A DNA stretch of 64,000 bases. Source: Syngnathus acus (Eukaryota; Chordata; Actinopteri; Syngnathiformes; Syngnathidae). The stretch covers positions 4,218,001-4,282,000 of the forward strand of contig NC_051100.1 of assembly GCF_901709675.1 (NCBI RefSeq), read 5' to 3'. The notes under the pieces were generated by a model. That model saw only the letters and a list, made by a program, of their open reading frames with translations, made no database searches and was not told the DNA's origin. The position numbers were made by a program, and so were the translations under genes. Positions within the stretch are counted from its first letter, which is position 1, and every line of letters begins with the position of its first letter. This document shows, in pieces, positions 1-13,922 of the stretch.

Positions 1-134
1 GGCTGTTATTGTGTTTATATATTTTTTTTTATTGTGAACAAAGACCTTTCTTTCTGCACCAGATAATTCACTTATGCCGCAGTATAGCGCCACCTACTGA
101 TAAGGAGGACTTGCACAACGTGTGCATGTGTGTT

Positions 135-199
135 AAAAAAAAAAATATATATATACACACACACACACATGCACGCAAACACACACACACGCAGGCACA
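135..199. repeat. A-run, (AT)n and (AC)n compound microsatellite
   Basis: An A run (135-145) passes into AT and then AC dinucleotides, followed by interrupted ACAC units. Confidence 0.9.
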
Positions 200-564
200 T
201 GTGTGAGTCTTCTTGGGGGAATCCAGATGATGTTAGCATCCGCGTATACTGACCCACCCCGGATCCAAACCCACGCCGCCCGCCTCCTTTCATTCCGGCC
301 GTCGAGGCACTCCCTTTCACTTCCTGTCACAAAAGGTCAAAGAGCAACGACCTCTGGAGAGCAGCCCAGCCGTTGAATAATTCATGACATTGACTTGTTA
401 TTTTCTCCCCTTGTCTTCTTTTTGGTCAGCACACGCACACAGCAACGAGCTTGCGGGCGTGCTGCGGGAGGCTTTTATTCATTTAGCTCATTTATAAAGG
501 CCTCAGCACACCTGTTCTTGTGTTAATGCAATTACATTTTGGCCTAATGTACATTTTGCTTAGG

Positions 565-592
565 CCCCCCCCCACACACACACACACACACA
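565..592. repeat. C-run plus (CA)n microsatellite
   Basis: Nine C residues are followed by ten CA units. A similar but shorter C-run plus CA lies at 748-768. Confidence 0.9.
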
Positions 593-1354
593 TCGTCATG
601 TCTCTCATTAGCCGGCCTGTATTTTCCAAATGACTTTGCATTCTCGTTCATTTGCGTAACACCTACGAGGTCATTTCCCAGAGTGCACTTGACTTGTTGT
701 CAAGTTGTTTACCAGAAACAAAAGGTGGCAGCCCTCGGACGCCTCGACCCCCCCCCCCCCACACACACTTTACCGTCAGCATCGCGCAGACAGAAATCTG
801 GGTAAATTTGCGTGCTCCCCATCTGTTTTTTTGCAAAAGTGTGATTACCTTCCAAAAGCTGAACAAATGCCAGTATTTATAAGGTCAGGCCTTTATGTGG
901 AAATGTGATGTAAATGAGAATCAGCGAAAGGGGACATTAAACAAAATTAAATTCATTGTCTCCGTTAATGTCATTTACATTTTTGGCTCTGTCAAAAGAG
1001 GATTTCTAAAACCATTTTAATTGCGCGATGGAGAGGAGGGCGTGTTTGCGGCGGGCGTCTTGATAACCTGCGTCGACCGCTCTGTTTATGAAGCGCCTAA
1101 ATGACTTTTTTTTTTTTTTTTTGCACCGCATCTGCACGGAGGCAATTAAGATGGCACTCAGTCGCCGGTGATAATCTGCTGCCTCCTTAATGAAAATCAT
1201 AAAAGAGGAAGGGGTCAGTGTTGTCGGGGATTGCGGCAGGTGCTTTCTTTCTATATTTACACACCTGCGGGCACTAATGAACTCGCCCCGCCGGGTGTCA
1301 CGTCGAATTCAATTTTTTAATATCCAAATATTTCATATTTGAATACAAAACCTT

Positions 1355-1500
1355 TGATCATCCACCGATATCGAGTACCGATACTTAAGTGCTTTTGATA
1401 CGTGAAATATATGACAAAAGACTCAAACACAGATGATGATTCGACAAATGCCAAGGAAGTATCGGCAGCTTACCCGATAAGTAAAATAAGGCTGATTATC
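1355..1500. repeat. Possible degenerate fish DNA-transposon fragment
   Basis: The text has repeated CGATAT/CGATAC units (CACCGATATCGAGTACCGAT, then AAGTATCGGCAG and a GGCTGATTATCAGCC palindrome). This resembles a widespread teleost repeat I remember with CCGATACCGATA units. The match is loose and ends are not defined. Confidence 0.3.
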
Positions 1501-2496
1501 AGCCTATCCCTATAAAAGGCGGGGCCTAACGGGATTGGTGTGACGTCAGCGGGTGTGTGTGAGTGTCTGGGTGTGAGCTGTGGCTGACAGCAGTTTTACT
1601 GTTCTCTCGGCGTGGCTCTCCTTTTGCTAGGGCAACACAGTAAATCGTCAGGAAAAAAAAAAATAGGGAAACGCAGGCCAAGCGCTGAGACGGGCAGGGC
1701 CGCCGAGGTCGGCGTGACGTTGGAGCGAAGCTCGTCTCCTCCCGTGCCAGAGCAGAGAGTGCAGGAAGTGTTGAGAGCGAAAAGCTGTACTTGGCGCGCA
1801 GCCGTTGGCTCGCCGTTCGGCGAAAAATGAAACCCAGACCCTTTTCACTCTCTCTCTCTTTCTCTCCGCGAGCCAGAACCTCCGTCCCAGCGCTCCAACA
1901 CGCGGGATTGGGTAATAGTGTTTCGCTAAGCAAAACATTACCTCAAATTATCCTCGCCCTGTTTTCTATTCCCTCCTCCCTCGTGTCAGTTTTATCGCAG
2001 TTTGTAAATGTCAAGACGCGCACAAAAGACGCACGGCGTGAAAGGATTTTTTTTTTCTTTCTCTTCCTCCTCTTCTTCTTCTCCTTCCAAATTACGCTCA
2101 CATGTTTGGGTTCGCATGAGTGGCGGTTGCACGTAAACGCGGTGCCTGGCGTTCCCCGGGGACGCCCACCTCACCGGGGTAGCGTTCCCCAGTGGCATCA
2201 GCTAATGGCAAGACTTGACAACAGCAGAGGAGCCGGGGGTGTTGTGTTTTACTAGCGCTGAGCAGGGGTGATGACTTTAACATGTGTGCGCACAAGGAAT
2301 GTTTGCGTGTGCGCGCGTGCACGTGCGCTAAAGAGAAGCGAGCGAGGTGCGCACGCGGGCCAACACAGCCACGGTTCGGCTTGATGGCAGTGAAAGACGA
2401 AACATGGTTCCACATGTGTTGAGAAAGAGCAGTCCATCTGTCCATGGAGACAACCCCCCCTCTCCCCCCTCCCCAACTCGCCACCCACTTCTCTTT

Positions 2497-2536
2497 CCCC
2501 TTCGTTCTTTCTCTTCCCCCTTCGTTCTTTCTCTTC
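2497..2536. repeat. Two exact 20-bp tandem copies in a polypyrimidine tract
   Basis: The unit CCCCTTCGTTCTTTCTCTTC occurs at 2497-2516 and again at 2517-2536, inside a C/T-rich stretch of about 110 bases starting near 2445. Antisense Lys/Glu/Arg-rich open frames here are by-products of the tract. Confidence 0.9.
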
Positions 2537-2799
2537 CTTCCTTCCCTGGCTTTCGCTGCTGACAGAAACAAGGCCAGAGTTGGGCTGATGGGACGGACGC
2601 CGGCGCCAAGAGCAACACGCGTTGCATGAGGGGAATAAGAAAGGCTTAGAGCGACTTATTACCTCCACCAAGGAGGTTTTTGCTAGTGCGAGGGTGTGAA
2701 AAAAAACGTAAAAAAAGGGGGCCGTGTCTATCTATGACAAAAAAGTATCTGGAGTTGTTGCAATGACATTATCGTTTCATTTTTAAAGATAATTGAAAA

Positions 2800-3078
2800 T
2801 AGATGAATAGCTTAGATAGCTTTTTTTAATTCAAAAATTTACAATTCAGCTTCTCAAGAGTGAATATTCTCCAATTTCTGCCGTCCTCCATTAAAACCAG
2901 ACTTTGTGTTGAATAAAAATAAAAGATCTGAATTTACTTTCGAAAACAAGCAACATTTTTGCCTATTTTTTTTTTATTTTTGCAAAAGGGACGGATTTTT
3001 TTAAATTCTTAATAATCAATAAATCCACAAAACAATCGACATATGAATCGATAAAAACAATCGTGAGTTGCAGCCCTA
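2800..3078. mobile_element. Non-autonomous hAT-like DNA transposon fragment
   Basis: The right end reads AACAATCGTGAGTTGCAGCC followed by CTA. I recall this as the terminus (CAGGGCTGCAACTAACGATT in reverse) of one of the most common teleost interspersed repeats. Just inside are ATCAATAA/ATCGATAA units, and further in, ACAATTCAGCTTCTCAAGAG and GTGAATATTCTCCAATTTCT, also familiar from that family. The left end is unclear, and a short unrelated fragment (ttacctccaccaaggaggtt, 2659-2678) from another repeat lies nearby. Assignment to the hAT superfamily is from memory. Confidence 0.65.
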
Positions 3079-3231
3079 CTGCATAACCTGTGCTAGACTG
3101 AGGAACAGAGTACCATGTCATTATTTTTGATATATTCTTATATAATCATATTTCATTATTCATGTCTGTTTTTATGGAACATCAAAACATTCCAATGCAC
3201 TGACAGACGCACGCACGAGTGGCGTTGTGGC

Positions 3232-3249
3232 GCTACGTAGCTACGTAGC
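3232..3249. repeat. Perfect 18-bp palindrome
   Basis: GCTACGTAGCTACGTAGC equals its own reverse complement and is also two overlapping GCTACGTAGC units. Confidence 0.95.
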
Positions 3250-5860
3250 CATATGTCTGTTTGTTTTGACTCCTGTCAGCCATTTGGTGACATTTTCCGC
3301 CACCTCTCAATGCACAGAGCGCAATTCCTGCCAACACGATGCGCGAGTTCTCATAGCTGCTTGTTAAAACTTGCATCCGCCGTCTCGTTGTTGCGCTTGT
3401 GCGGCTTTCTCAGCGAGGGCGAGTGATTTATTGGGATATTATGACAGAAAACAACCGATAAAAGACTCCTTCCCCCTCTCAAGCGAGTCGACTCGACTGG
3501 AAATGGTACATTATTGAAATTAAAGCCGGAGTAAATAAAACATGTCACTCTTCCTCAAATATTTAGCGCTGCTGTATAATTGACGGCGATGTCGTTTGGT
3601 GGCCTGAAGCATTAATGACGCTTTGCCAAACAGAGTCTGTAAAGAGCCACCGCTGTTTTTGTTTTTCCCCCCATGTTTTTTTTTTTTCCTTCTCCTTTCC
3701 TTGGCGTGTTCTCGCTCCCATTCTGTCCCTATTAGGTTTCCCTTAATTGTCAAACAAACTGTTGGGTCAACCTCAGTCGTATCTGGCCGTAAAACAACGG
3801 ATCGGGCCGAGTTGAGGGATATATGTGGTATTTCATGGGAGGCGGAGTAATGCTGGGGTTTTATGGTTAAGTACCAGTTCACGCCCATGCCATTTGTTTC
3901 GCATTAGACTGGAGGTTTTGTAAATCAAATCAATATGTTCACCGAGATGCGATTCCTCGCCGGGATCTCCCGACCTGTTCTTTCCTCAAGTATTTTTCTT
4001 GAGGGGGGATAAGGAGGGGGTTGCTTGTCAATGAGAACCTCTAACCCACCCACAGACCCCCCCCCCCTCCCACTACCCACTTTCTCCCATGCGTTTATTT
4101 CCTCTTTCTGATTTTTTAGTGTGTTGTGGTTTGTTAACAAGATGATGTACAATATTTTATGAAAACAAGCCGACAAGTCGGTAAAGAAGTCAGGCCAGGA
4201 TGAAAAATGAAAACTAAGTTGTGGAAAAAGTGCAGTTGTAGCTGTCTGGTTCCTTTTAAATGGGGTTAAAATTTGTTTTTCTTTAGATTTTTTTGGTGTG
4301 CATCCCACAATTATCATTTGAATATTTTCTATATCCACTCTAACATTCATATTGCTTAAAAAAATAAAAAAACAAGTAGAATTTTTTTTTTATTGATGCA
4401 CTTGGGCTTTTTTTTCTCCACTCTAAACAGTGTTTAAAAATTTGGCTATTTCTAATTACACCCCAAAAACTGTCATGCAGATGAGGAACAAATAAATTCC
4501 ATCAAAAATATTTATAGAAAATATACATGTATTTTTTTTTGTCATCATTGGACAGCAAAAAATTGCGCAAGCCTTCCTCCCATCTCCGTTTCCCCTTCGC
4601 TCCATCTATTTCCATTTTCTGAATGTTGCAATTTGTAGTGTGACACGGTTGAGATTAGGACAGGCCGAGCGGTCGTAAGATTCCATCGGACATGCTCCTG
4701 CCGGCGTGAGGTCACGGGACATGCGATTGTGTGTGCGTGTGTGTGGGGGGCTATTCAGCGAGAGGGTCATCAGTTACCTCGGGGAAACGAGCTGGTCCGC
4801 CGGCTGCTCCGCCCGGGGCCCCCAGGGGCTCCCGGGATGTATCGGAGCAGAGGTCCCGGCGGAAAGAGCCCTGAACCGGTGTCATTTATTACAAGTGACA
4901 AGTTATTTCTAACTATGGCCGTGTTTTGATTGGTTTACAAGGCTGTCGTTTGGAACGGTAACCACAGCTCCCTCCCCATCTGCACTCACAAATCACAAGC
5001 AAATGATGAATGAAGCTGAATTAGAACAAAAGGTTGAAAATAAAATTCAAGCTAAATATTTTCACATGGCTTAGTTCTCGCCACGGGACATCTTCCGCCG
5101 TGCATCTCGGCTTCGAAGCATTACATCGATGCTATTAATGGTGTGTTTTCACAGCGTTTGACCATTGCTCTGCACAGAGGGTCACCGGGGTGTTCCGCAC
5201 AGCACCGACCCCCTCCCCCTTCTTTTTTTTTTTTTTTTAACTGCCGACCACAAACTGCGTTAATGATATATGACAGAAATTTCCTTGTGCTGGTTCAGTG
5301 GCAAGAAAGGTCTTGGCTAGTCTATATCAATCCATCTGACTTATGTTCCCATGTCTTGAATTACCGCTTGATGGAAACCTGCTGCGGGCTTCTCTTGCCA
5401 ATTGAAATCAGATCTCCTCCACAGCCCGGTGTGATATTGATCCATATTCAACACCCAGGCTGCAAATCGATCACTATTGATTTACAATAAAAAACCCTCC
5501 TCTGCTTGTTCAGCATTGCGGTCGATGCTTTAAAGCAAAAAAAAAAAAGGAAGGGGGAGGAGAAATGAAAAAGAAGAGGAAAAAACTGGTTTTTACAGCC
5601 GAGTCGTGGTGTTGAAATAGCGAAAGGAAAGGAAATGTGTCATTTCATTCGACAAGGTGGCGGCGGGGGTGACGAGAGCGAGTGAGCAAACCTTGAACCG
5701 TGAGCGATGATGCGAGCCCGCCGTGTGAGACCGAGCAATAAAAAACGCTTTTACAGGATGACACTTGTATAAGGACTCATTTACGGGAGGGGAATTAGCG
5801 AGCCCCCCTCGCTAAAGCTGTCATCCACCAAGTTGACGAGCAAACGTAATGACGCCTTCC

Positions 5861-5884
5861 TGCCTGCCTGCCTGCCTGCCTGCC
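5861..5884. repeat. (TGCC)6 tetranucleotide repeat
   Basis: Six perfect TGCC units follow ccttcc. Confidence 0.95.
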
Positions 5885-6165
5885 ACCCAGCCAGTCCCCG
5901 TTAGCGGCGCTGGAACGGACTGAGGCGACCCCGCTCACTTCCAGTCCAGATCCACTTTTATTCCTGTCACATCTTAGTCCTAATCTCTCGGACTTCCTCC
6001 CCTCCGCCAAGTAACTGTTCCCATCCAGCAGGTCCCGGCGCCGACATCTGAAAGTTATTATCCCCAATCTCTGACATCCAGGAGTTTACAGTTATATAAT
6101 GATGGGGAAAACCACATGTCCCCAGAGGCAGAGAACATTTTTGAGATGCCTCTCCATCTGTTTTT

Positions 6166-6190
6166 AGGGGGTGGGGGGGGGGGGGGGGGG
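6166..6190. repeat. G-run (18 uninterrupted G)
   Basis: A G-rich stretch with one T interruption; the longest uninterrupted run is 6173-6190. Confidence 0.95.
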
Positions 6191-9100
6191 TGTAAACCCT
6201 TTTCGGGCCAAAGTCAGAATGGCGAGTTGTTGTTTTTTTGGAACCAGCCAGGCTGGGAGTCATTATAAGGGGTGATAAAGCAAATCCAATTGGGTCAAAT
6301 TCCCCCCAATACAGTGCTGGTGGCACCGGCTCGGCCCGCCTGGCCGCCTCCCCGTAAGTGCTGCTTGTTTGTTTGTCCTAGAGAGGCTGGGCCGGGGGAC
6401 TAATGCGGGCCCGGGGGCCAGCCGGGTCGGAGGCGGCGGGTGAACCCGAGCCGCCTGGTGCAGCAGTCAGCGTTCTCTGGCTGCCGGCTCACTCTTGTTT
6501 GGACTGCAGCTCCGGTTTGCTTTCTTAGAGGGAAGCTGAGCCTCCGTAATCATTGAGCCCTTTTGCCCGTTGAGGAGGAGTGGGGGGGCGGTGATGACAT
6601 CGGTCTGTGGCAGCCTGGTCCGATCCACGACCCCTCCCTCGCCTTGCCCAGCCCTTTGCTGCTCCTCACATATTTATTTTCTCTTCTCATTGTATGCTTG
6701 AAGTCACAGCATATTATGTTCGGACCTCATGCGCATGCATGACGAGGTGCATGGCGTAAAGCTGTGGGCTTTGTTTTGACTAATAACGTCAGGGATTAGT
6801 GACGTGCTGACCTCGGTGTAATCTTTATTAGGCCCAGAGTGTGCAAGTGCCCGAGTGGAACGTCCCCAAAGTCGTACAATTTGAAATTAGAGCAACATTT
6901 CAAAGGGAAAATATGCTTCTGAAGTCCACGCTTAATCTGAATGACAAGACGAGATGCAAAGCGCTACAAGACACTCTGGAGGACACTTAGACCAAAATTG
7001 AGCGCTGGTGTAGTTCATCGATCCTAAAGAAGGTAGAATTTTCAAGAGCGCCAAGAACCTTGAGGGCGTGTTCTGTAGCGGTTTTTAAATTTCGACCAAT
7101 CAAAAAAAACTTTCTTGGATAAGACAATGTCCTATTTTTTTATTTTTACGGATAGTAAAGTTTTTAGTAAAGTATCTCTAGTTTCATCATTTTCTATGGG
7201 AAAAATATGTTGGACTTTTTGTATGCTAGTGATGTAGCACCACTAACTTGGCTGACTGGCAAAAAGCCTACAAAAAAACCAACACGCCGTCCTTTTGCGT
7301 AATACCACATCACAAGAACGCCGTTTTTTTTTTTTTTTTTCATGCAATCATTCCGCTATCATATGGAGATGTTTCCTCTTAAGTGTTGGGAGCCCCTTCG
7401 CTGCCTCTCGTGCCCCCCTGGGCTCGCCTTCAAAATGTTTTATTCAACATCACCACTCTGTTCTGTTTTGTTACGTTATTGAAATGGCTTGTCGATTCGA
7501 ATAGAGTCAACCCTGGTGGGCCAATCTCATTGTAGCCAGTGGAGAGTGAAAGCCATCACTGCAGCATAGCCCCCCCCCCCCAAAACACACATACATACAC
7601 ACACAGATTGGACGAGAGGAGGGGGGGGGGGTTGCGAGAGCGCCTCCTCCAGATGGAGATGGCAGATACGACGGGGGGAAATGTCCGGGCTATTTTCCAG
7701 GCTTTCCATAATGGCAATCTAGCCCTTGCTTGCTTATTAAGTTGTGCACACAAGAGGAGTGGAGGGGCGAGATGGAGAGCAGAGGAGATAAGAGTTAGGA
7801 CAACGGGTGAGGCGGCTGGGGCGGGCGGGGCGGTCACCTCCACATTGTAGGTGTCAAGCAGACCCTGTCGGCGAAAGTGCGGGTCATGTGGATAGATGAT
7901 TGTCAAAGCGTTGATATAGCAACACCAAAGAGCGCGTGATAAGATTTGTTTGTGTTTTGTGCGGGAGAAAGTACCACACAGGGGTCAGGGAGGTCGACTC
8001 GGAGGGGTCACCGGGTCCTACTCGGAGACGAGGGGGTGGGTACCTGAGTAACCTCGCATGGGGAAGCCATTTCTCAGGTTCCTTAGAATGATGTTCGCAC
8101 CGGAGGGTGATCTATCAGACGCGCAGACAACATGGCAGCTACCGCGGCTAAACCGAGTGAGACGGATAGGCGGGAGTCCCTCATACGTAACGGCGGCAGC
8201 TTGAAGACGACAACGCTGAGTGTTATGGATGCTTGACATTGACCCGCTGTACGGCGCCGGCGTATTCATCACCGCTTTAGCACACAACAACAACAGTCCA
8301 TTTGAAGCGGGCGGGCGGACGGAAGGAAGGGGAGAGCGCTACTTTGCTTACACTGCGCTTGTCATCCGTGAATATGAGAAGAACAACGCAGCTCTTGTCA
8401 ATTTTTTTTTTTTAAAATGTTTAAAAAGAACGTTCTTCTTTATCACAAACCTGAGCAAAATTGCATTTTGGGGGGTCTGGAATACATTAAGAGCATTTCA
8501 ACTCATTTTGACGGTTTGGTCACGGTACAAACGGAACTCGGCAAGGTATCACTTTATCTCCTGCGGGAATAATTATTTGTCTTTGCTCAGCGCATGTATT
8601 TGATAGGCCATAAGTCGAAGCTGTGATGTCACACCGAGTTTCATTCCGATCTGATCCAGATTGTGCATTTGGCAGCAATTTGAATTTAAACACGGAAAAT
8701 CCCATTTAACATGTTCAGGCGCTCAGGTTGTAACTTCTCATGACCTCATGCGGGATCTTTATGCACGTGGCTCCCTCGGGTGTAGAAATAATTTCACATC
8801 CGGACGAGACCTCACTTTCCCCTCCCGGACTATTAACGTACGAGCGGTTCGCAGGTGACAAATGTTTTGCGTAGCTTGATTATTTTTCGCTGGGCCTCTT
8901 CTTTCTGCTTCTCGTCAAGGCGATTGCGTTTTGAGCGGTGTCGCAGTTCTATCGAGCCGCATCCGCTTTGGAGCGGACGAAAGGCTCTGAAGCGTACATT
9001 TTTCTACGAATGAAATATTTGTTTACACGTCGGCTTGTCACACTGCGCAACGACAGTCGTGATGCTTTTATTATTCCTCTGCCGTCGTCACCCCCTTCTT

Positions 9101-12100
9101 CTTCTTCAGGGTAAAAAAGGCTAGTCTACAAAGTGGCTTTTTGTCGTTTGAGAGAAGTAAACTTCATCAGGTCGACGGCGAGGTGCGCTTCACGTGTCAC
9201 TCAGCGGCGCTCGCGCCTAATGAAATGCTGCATACAGATTTCTGCCTGCGGGCTCGGGGGGATAAGACCGCGCTAACAGAATGAAACAAACCCATTCCCA
9301 TCGCCTTCACTCACTTCACGCGCACAAACACACACACTTGCTGGAGAGCATCCATGTAAGGAGATCCAAATCTGCAATTTATTCAAATATTGATATTTCC
9401 ACATGTCACCGGAAAAGGTGCCTTGAAATTTCCTCAGAGTACGGCTGTCAAAAAAAATAGCGGGAAATATGTCAGATAATTCATAAATGGAGTTCAGCGC
9501 CGCAAAGTCAGTTGGGAACGGCAAAGGGGGGGGAATAAAATATAATATGCTTGTCAATGAAGAATCGCGGCAATATTACTGAAGCCGCCGTTTGTTCTTC
9601 CATCACGTCAATGCAAACAGCCCCACGTCGTGTATTTGTGTACGTGCGTGTATGTTTGCGTACGTCTGTGTGTCCAAACATGTTGGTGTATATTTATGCA
9701 TGCGAATGTGTGTGTGCTTTGGCCATGTTGTGGCTTCTACTTAGATGTGTTTGTTATCTTTCCCCACCAACGCACCCCAGTTCCCATCCCCGAGCAGCCA
9801 ATGGGGAGAAGCGCGTCCTCCTCCCGCAGAGGTCCGCAAACCGGACGTCGGCCGGCATGTGTTTTGAATTAGGGCCCCCGAAAAACTGCGAAGGACGCCT
9901 CGGATGACGTGAGGCCGCTCGCGGAGCAAATTCCATTCTGCTGAACGGCGGAGGAAAAGAGCTCTCCGGAATCCTTCGAGATTTTTTTGGCCAGAGCCCT
10001 CGCGGCGATTAAAATAGGGCGGAAACCAATAAGTCATTGAGTCATGGAGCAAGGTCCCATGAAATCTCTCCGTGCTGTGTCACACCCAAATCAGCTCACC
10101 GTGATTAGTCTTTTTTCCCCCAAAAATGAAGAGAGAGGGGAAAAAAAAGAGTTTGTCCGGAGAACACCAACAAGGCCATTGTAACTTCTGATGATCAGCA
10201 CATTTGCTACCCGGGCCTTCAGTGTGAACTTAATCCACGGCATCAAAAATACGTATATACAACAAAGGCAAAATAAGCCAATGCAAGTGTTCCAGGAAGC
10301 AGTGCAGAATGACAAAAACTTTTAGAAATCCACAAAATCCATCATACCCGCCATAGATACATATATCGAATGCATTAAGATCACTACGGCCTTGTTTTGC
10401 TCGTCAAACTTAGCTTTAACAAGTTTTGCTCCTGCCAGCCAATCAGAAGACAGAAAAATGCTGATACCAGGGGACGAATCCAAAACCCGAGTGGTTTTAG
10501 AAACAGTCAAATGGCCATCCACACTTTTGGCCAACGGCGGTTTTGGTTATTTATTTTAATTCCACAAAGGCGGGCACTTCTAACATTCCCACATTTCGAC
10601 AAAAGCAGTGATTTGCCACCATCTTTTGGCCTCCATAGATAATCGTAAACCTTTTAGGGGGGCTGTCAATTACTCAGGTCAGTGCTTCTGGTAGTATTTT
10701 GGCCAGCCTAGAAGGCCTCCCTTGCCCTGACCACCCGCCACCGCCAATGATGCATGGGCCGACGATGCGCTGCCAAGACGCGACAGAATAGCGGCGCGCA
10801 TATCTGCGGCGGTCATGTGATGCCATAGTTCACAGCAGCTGATGAGATGCAGTTTGGCACAGCTTGGGACCCATCTGGGAGATGGAGATACGCAGACAGG
10901 GGAAGTATTTTACGGCCACGCATCTGCGCACTCGAAGAGCTATTTAGCATATGCTGCCGTAGAGCAGAGGAGTTGTTTTGCCGCCGCCAGCTGCAGCGGG
11001 CGTCGTCATTGCTCAAAAAACAGCCGACTGAGCGGCTGATCCGTCGTACGGCGAGCGGGATATTGTTTTACATTCGCGCCACGCGTCACAAGACGCTGCC
11101 TATCATCACTCATGGAATGTCGCGTCACGCTAGCTGTCGGCAAGTCGGGAGTATTAGCCTTTGAGTCAAACAAACATGACTGAGAATTGAATGAGCACGT
11201 GGTTGCTTTGGCTAGCTGTCAGCGGCAAACACTAGGGGGAGCTTCATTTGCGACAGACTTTTTGTGGGTGATGACCTAGCTTGAAAGCGGCGTAGCCTGT
11301 CGCTAAAATATGCTAACGTAGAACTCGAGAGTAAATGTGTATCAAAAACACTCCAAGGACGAAGAAGTCTACGTAAATAAGGTTCTGTAGTTTGCTAGCT
11401 CTGAGAAAATGAAGTTTGAAGTGATGTAATTGTTAAGTGTGGATATTTTGCCACAATGTTTGTTATGACCCCGTTTGAGTCACACACATCTTGCACATTC
11501 AAACAATGTGTGCGCTTACAATTGTGGGACACAAACTTCGTGGTGGGAACGAGTTGCACATGACTGCGGTCGGTCCGTTGCGCGATAAATTTGGGGAAGC
11601 CGGCAACCACATGAAAGCCGTGTTTTCTTTGCTTTGACTCATCCCGAGCGCGTGGGAATTTGTATCTGACGATCCTGCGTAACCTTTGAGTTTAAAACTT
11701 GGAACGCGGCAACACCGAAATTTTAAACTCAATCTGAACAAAAATAAAAACACTGTCGACATAAATCAAACACAAACGTGTGAAGTATGACACACATTCA
11801 AGCAAACACATGTGACAATGATTAATGTTAAAAAAATATGCTTTGCAATTTTTGAACCGTTTCTTTCTGCCAAAAATCAGCATAGGCCTAAGAAAAAAAT
11901 CACACACCCCTACCAACTAAGCTCCGCCTCTTTAAGGCACTTATGTGCAGGCAATATGCACAGCACTTTCTATCCATTTTATGGTTGCAATTTATGATCA
12001 AATATAATTCCTATAAAAGTATATTTGAAGTCTTATAGATAGTCCTGCCCACTTTGTGGTCAAAACATGACCAAGAGTCTGAGCGTCTGATATGCGAGGC

Positions 12101-12866
12101 CATCCGGGGCACGGCAGGCGTTTGACAGTCCGTGCAGCCTGTCGAGCCCCGCGCGACATCTCCACACAGTGTGTCCACAGCGGGGGCCCTTGGCGCTGTC
12201 ATCTGGGCCCACTATGGCCCAGTGCTCTGCTGACAGTGAGAGGGTAAACGTTTACCACCTCAATCCCCCATTAACTCGGTGAAGGCGCTTCGATCCGCTG
12301 TGAAAATAATGATATTGATCGCCGCTGCGGCTCTACAAACCAAACGCTCGCAACTAAAAGAGGGATGGGCCTTTGCATTAGAATATGGGATTTTCCAGGA
12401 TAAAAGAGTGTTTGGATCTTGTTATATTTCGCCTCTCGTCCATCTCCCCCCCCCCCTGCTCGTATCTGCAAAGATTAGCCTTGCCTCTCGCCTGCAATCT
12501 CACAACAAATGACAACATCATTGCTCGGGCCCCTTTTGAATACAACACAAGAAGTGCGTTGTAGCGACATTAACTTGCAACAAACCCCCCTAATAGACCC
12601 TTGTGGGTGCAGCATCTCTCCCCCGCCCGCCCTCTTTCCTTTTGCTGGGCTGTCACCCGCCTCCCCCTCCCCTCTCCTTGCCTCCCAGCGCCAGCCTCCG
12701 AGCCTCGGTGGAGATCAGGAGCTCCCTGTCGGAGGTGCTTTGTCACGTAGCCCGGGGAGCGTGGAACTCACCCAGAGCTGTTGAACAAACACAAGCGCCG
12801 GGCCTGTCAATAGCAGCTCCGCAAACTAATTGCCTGTCAAATGAACCACCCTCGTTAAGCTGCCCT

Positions 12867-12887
12867 CACACACACACACACACACAC
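12867..12887. repeat. (CA)n microsatellite
   Basis: About ten CA units, followed by a short CTCTC and GAGAGAG inverted pair (ctctctcacagagcgagagag). Confidence 0.9.
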
Positions 12888-13897
12888 GCTCTCTCACAGA
12901 GCGAGAGAGCGCCGTCTTGATTCAAGGCGCAGTGATACCTTGTTAGAAGAAAAGACACACGAGTGGCACTTTTCCGTTTGCCATCTTGTTGCTGCAGTCG
13001 TTACGGGCGCGCGTGCGGCGCACTCGCCGTGTGATTGCCTTTTTTGTTATTATTAAGGAGGAGCGCAACATGCGATATGGCGTGGCTGATGTAACCCCCG
13101 GCACATCAGCTGCTGCAATATTTCAGCTCTTAAAAGCACTCATTAGATGGTAGTAGAGATCCACGCGCCAAATGTTATTGTTTGTTTTTGTCCCCCCCCC
13201 CTCCCGCTTCGTCTTCTTCTTCTTGCTGCTGTAGTCATTAGGCGCTCGAGCCCGCCGCCTTGTCTGGGTGCCTGTAACAGTGCTGTCGGATTGACACAGC
13301 TGGGGAGAGCAGCTTGAGGCTGCACGCTCAGGAATACACAGGGGTGTTCAAAGCCCCTCTCTGAATCCTGATCAGAGCGCTGCCCCGGCCAACTGATGGC
13401 CTATTAAATATACATGCGCAGAGGTCAGAGCTGGAGGTCCCGGCTTCCTCCCAGCCATGTGCACTTAAGCGGAAGGGCCGGGCAACAATGAAAACCTCCC
13501 CGGCCCGCCCCGCCTCTCCCCCTCCCGACGGCCTCACCTCCGCGATGTACGTCAAGCGCGCCGCTCACCTGCCCGCCTTCCGACGCCCGCCTTTTGCGAA
13601 AAGGCCAAATGATGCATTTTTTTTACATGCTCATTATCTATTTATATTCAATAACACCCGGGACAGCTCTTTGCGTCTGTCTGTCTTTTTTTTCTTTCTT
13701 CTTTTCCCCGGCAAAAAAACGAACAGCCCGGCTCGACCCCTCAGGTGAAGGGGAAGGAAGCCCCATAATGGCCGCTCATGATTAACATATTCAGAGTGAC
13801 ACGCTCTCTGTGTTCCTTCGTTAAGCCCGCTCTGTCTGACTAATGAAGTGGAGCGGCAGTTTATCAATTAACCTAGCACCCAGCCGTTGCCGCTAAC

Positions 13898-13922
13898 TCT
13901 CTCTCGCTCTCTCTCTCTCTCC
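13898..13922. repeat. (CT)n microsatellite
   Basis: CT repeats with one G interruption. Confidence 0.9.

Noticed and set aside
2098-2671. Several overlapping antisense frames rich in Lys, Glu and Arg
   Set aside because: They are readings of the polypyrimidine tract and its 20-base duplication.
5143-5490. 115-codon sense frame in intron 6
   Set aside because: Checked as a possible upstream EBF exon; it does not match any EBF segment and has no splice context at its ends.
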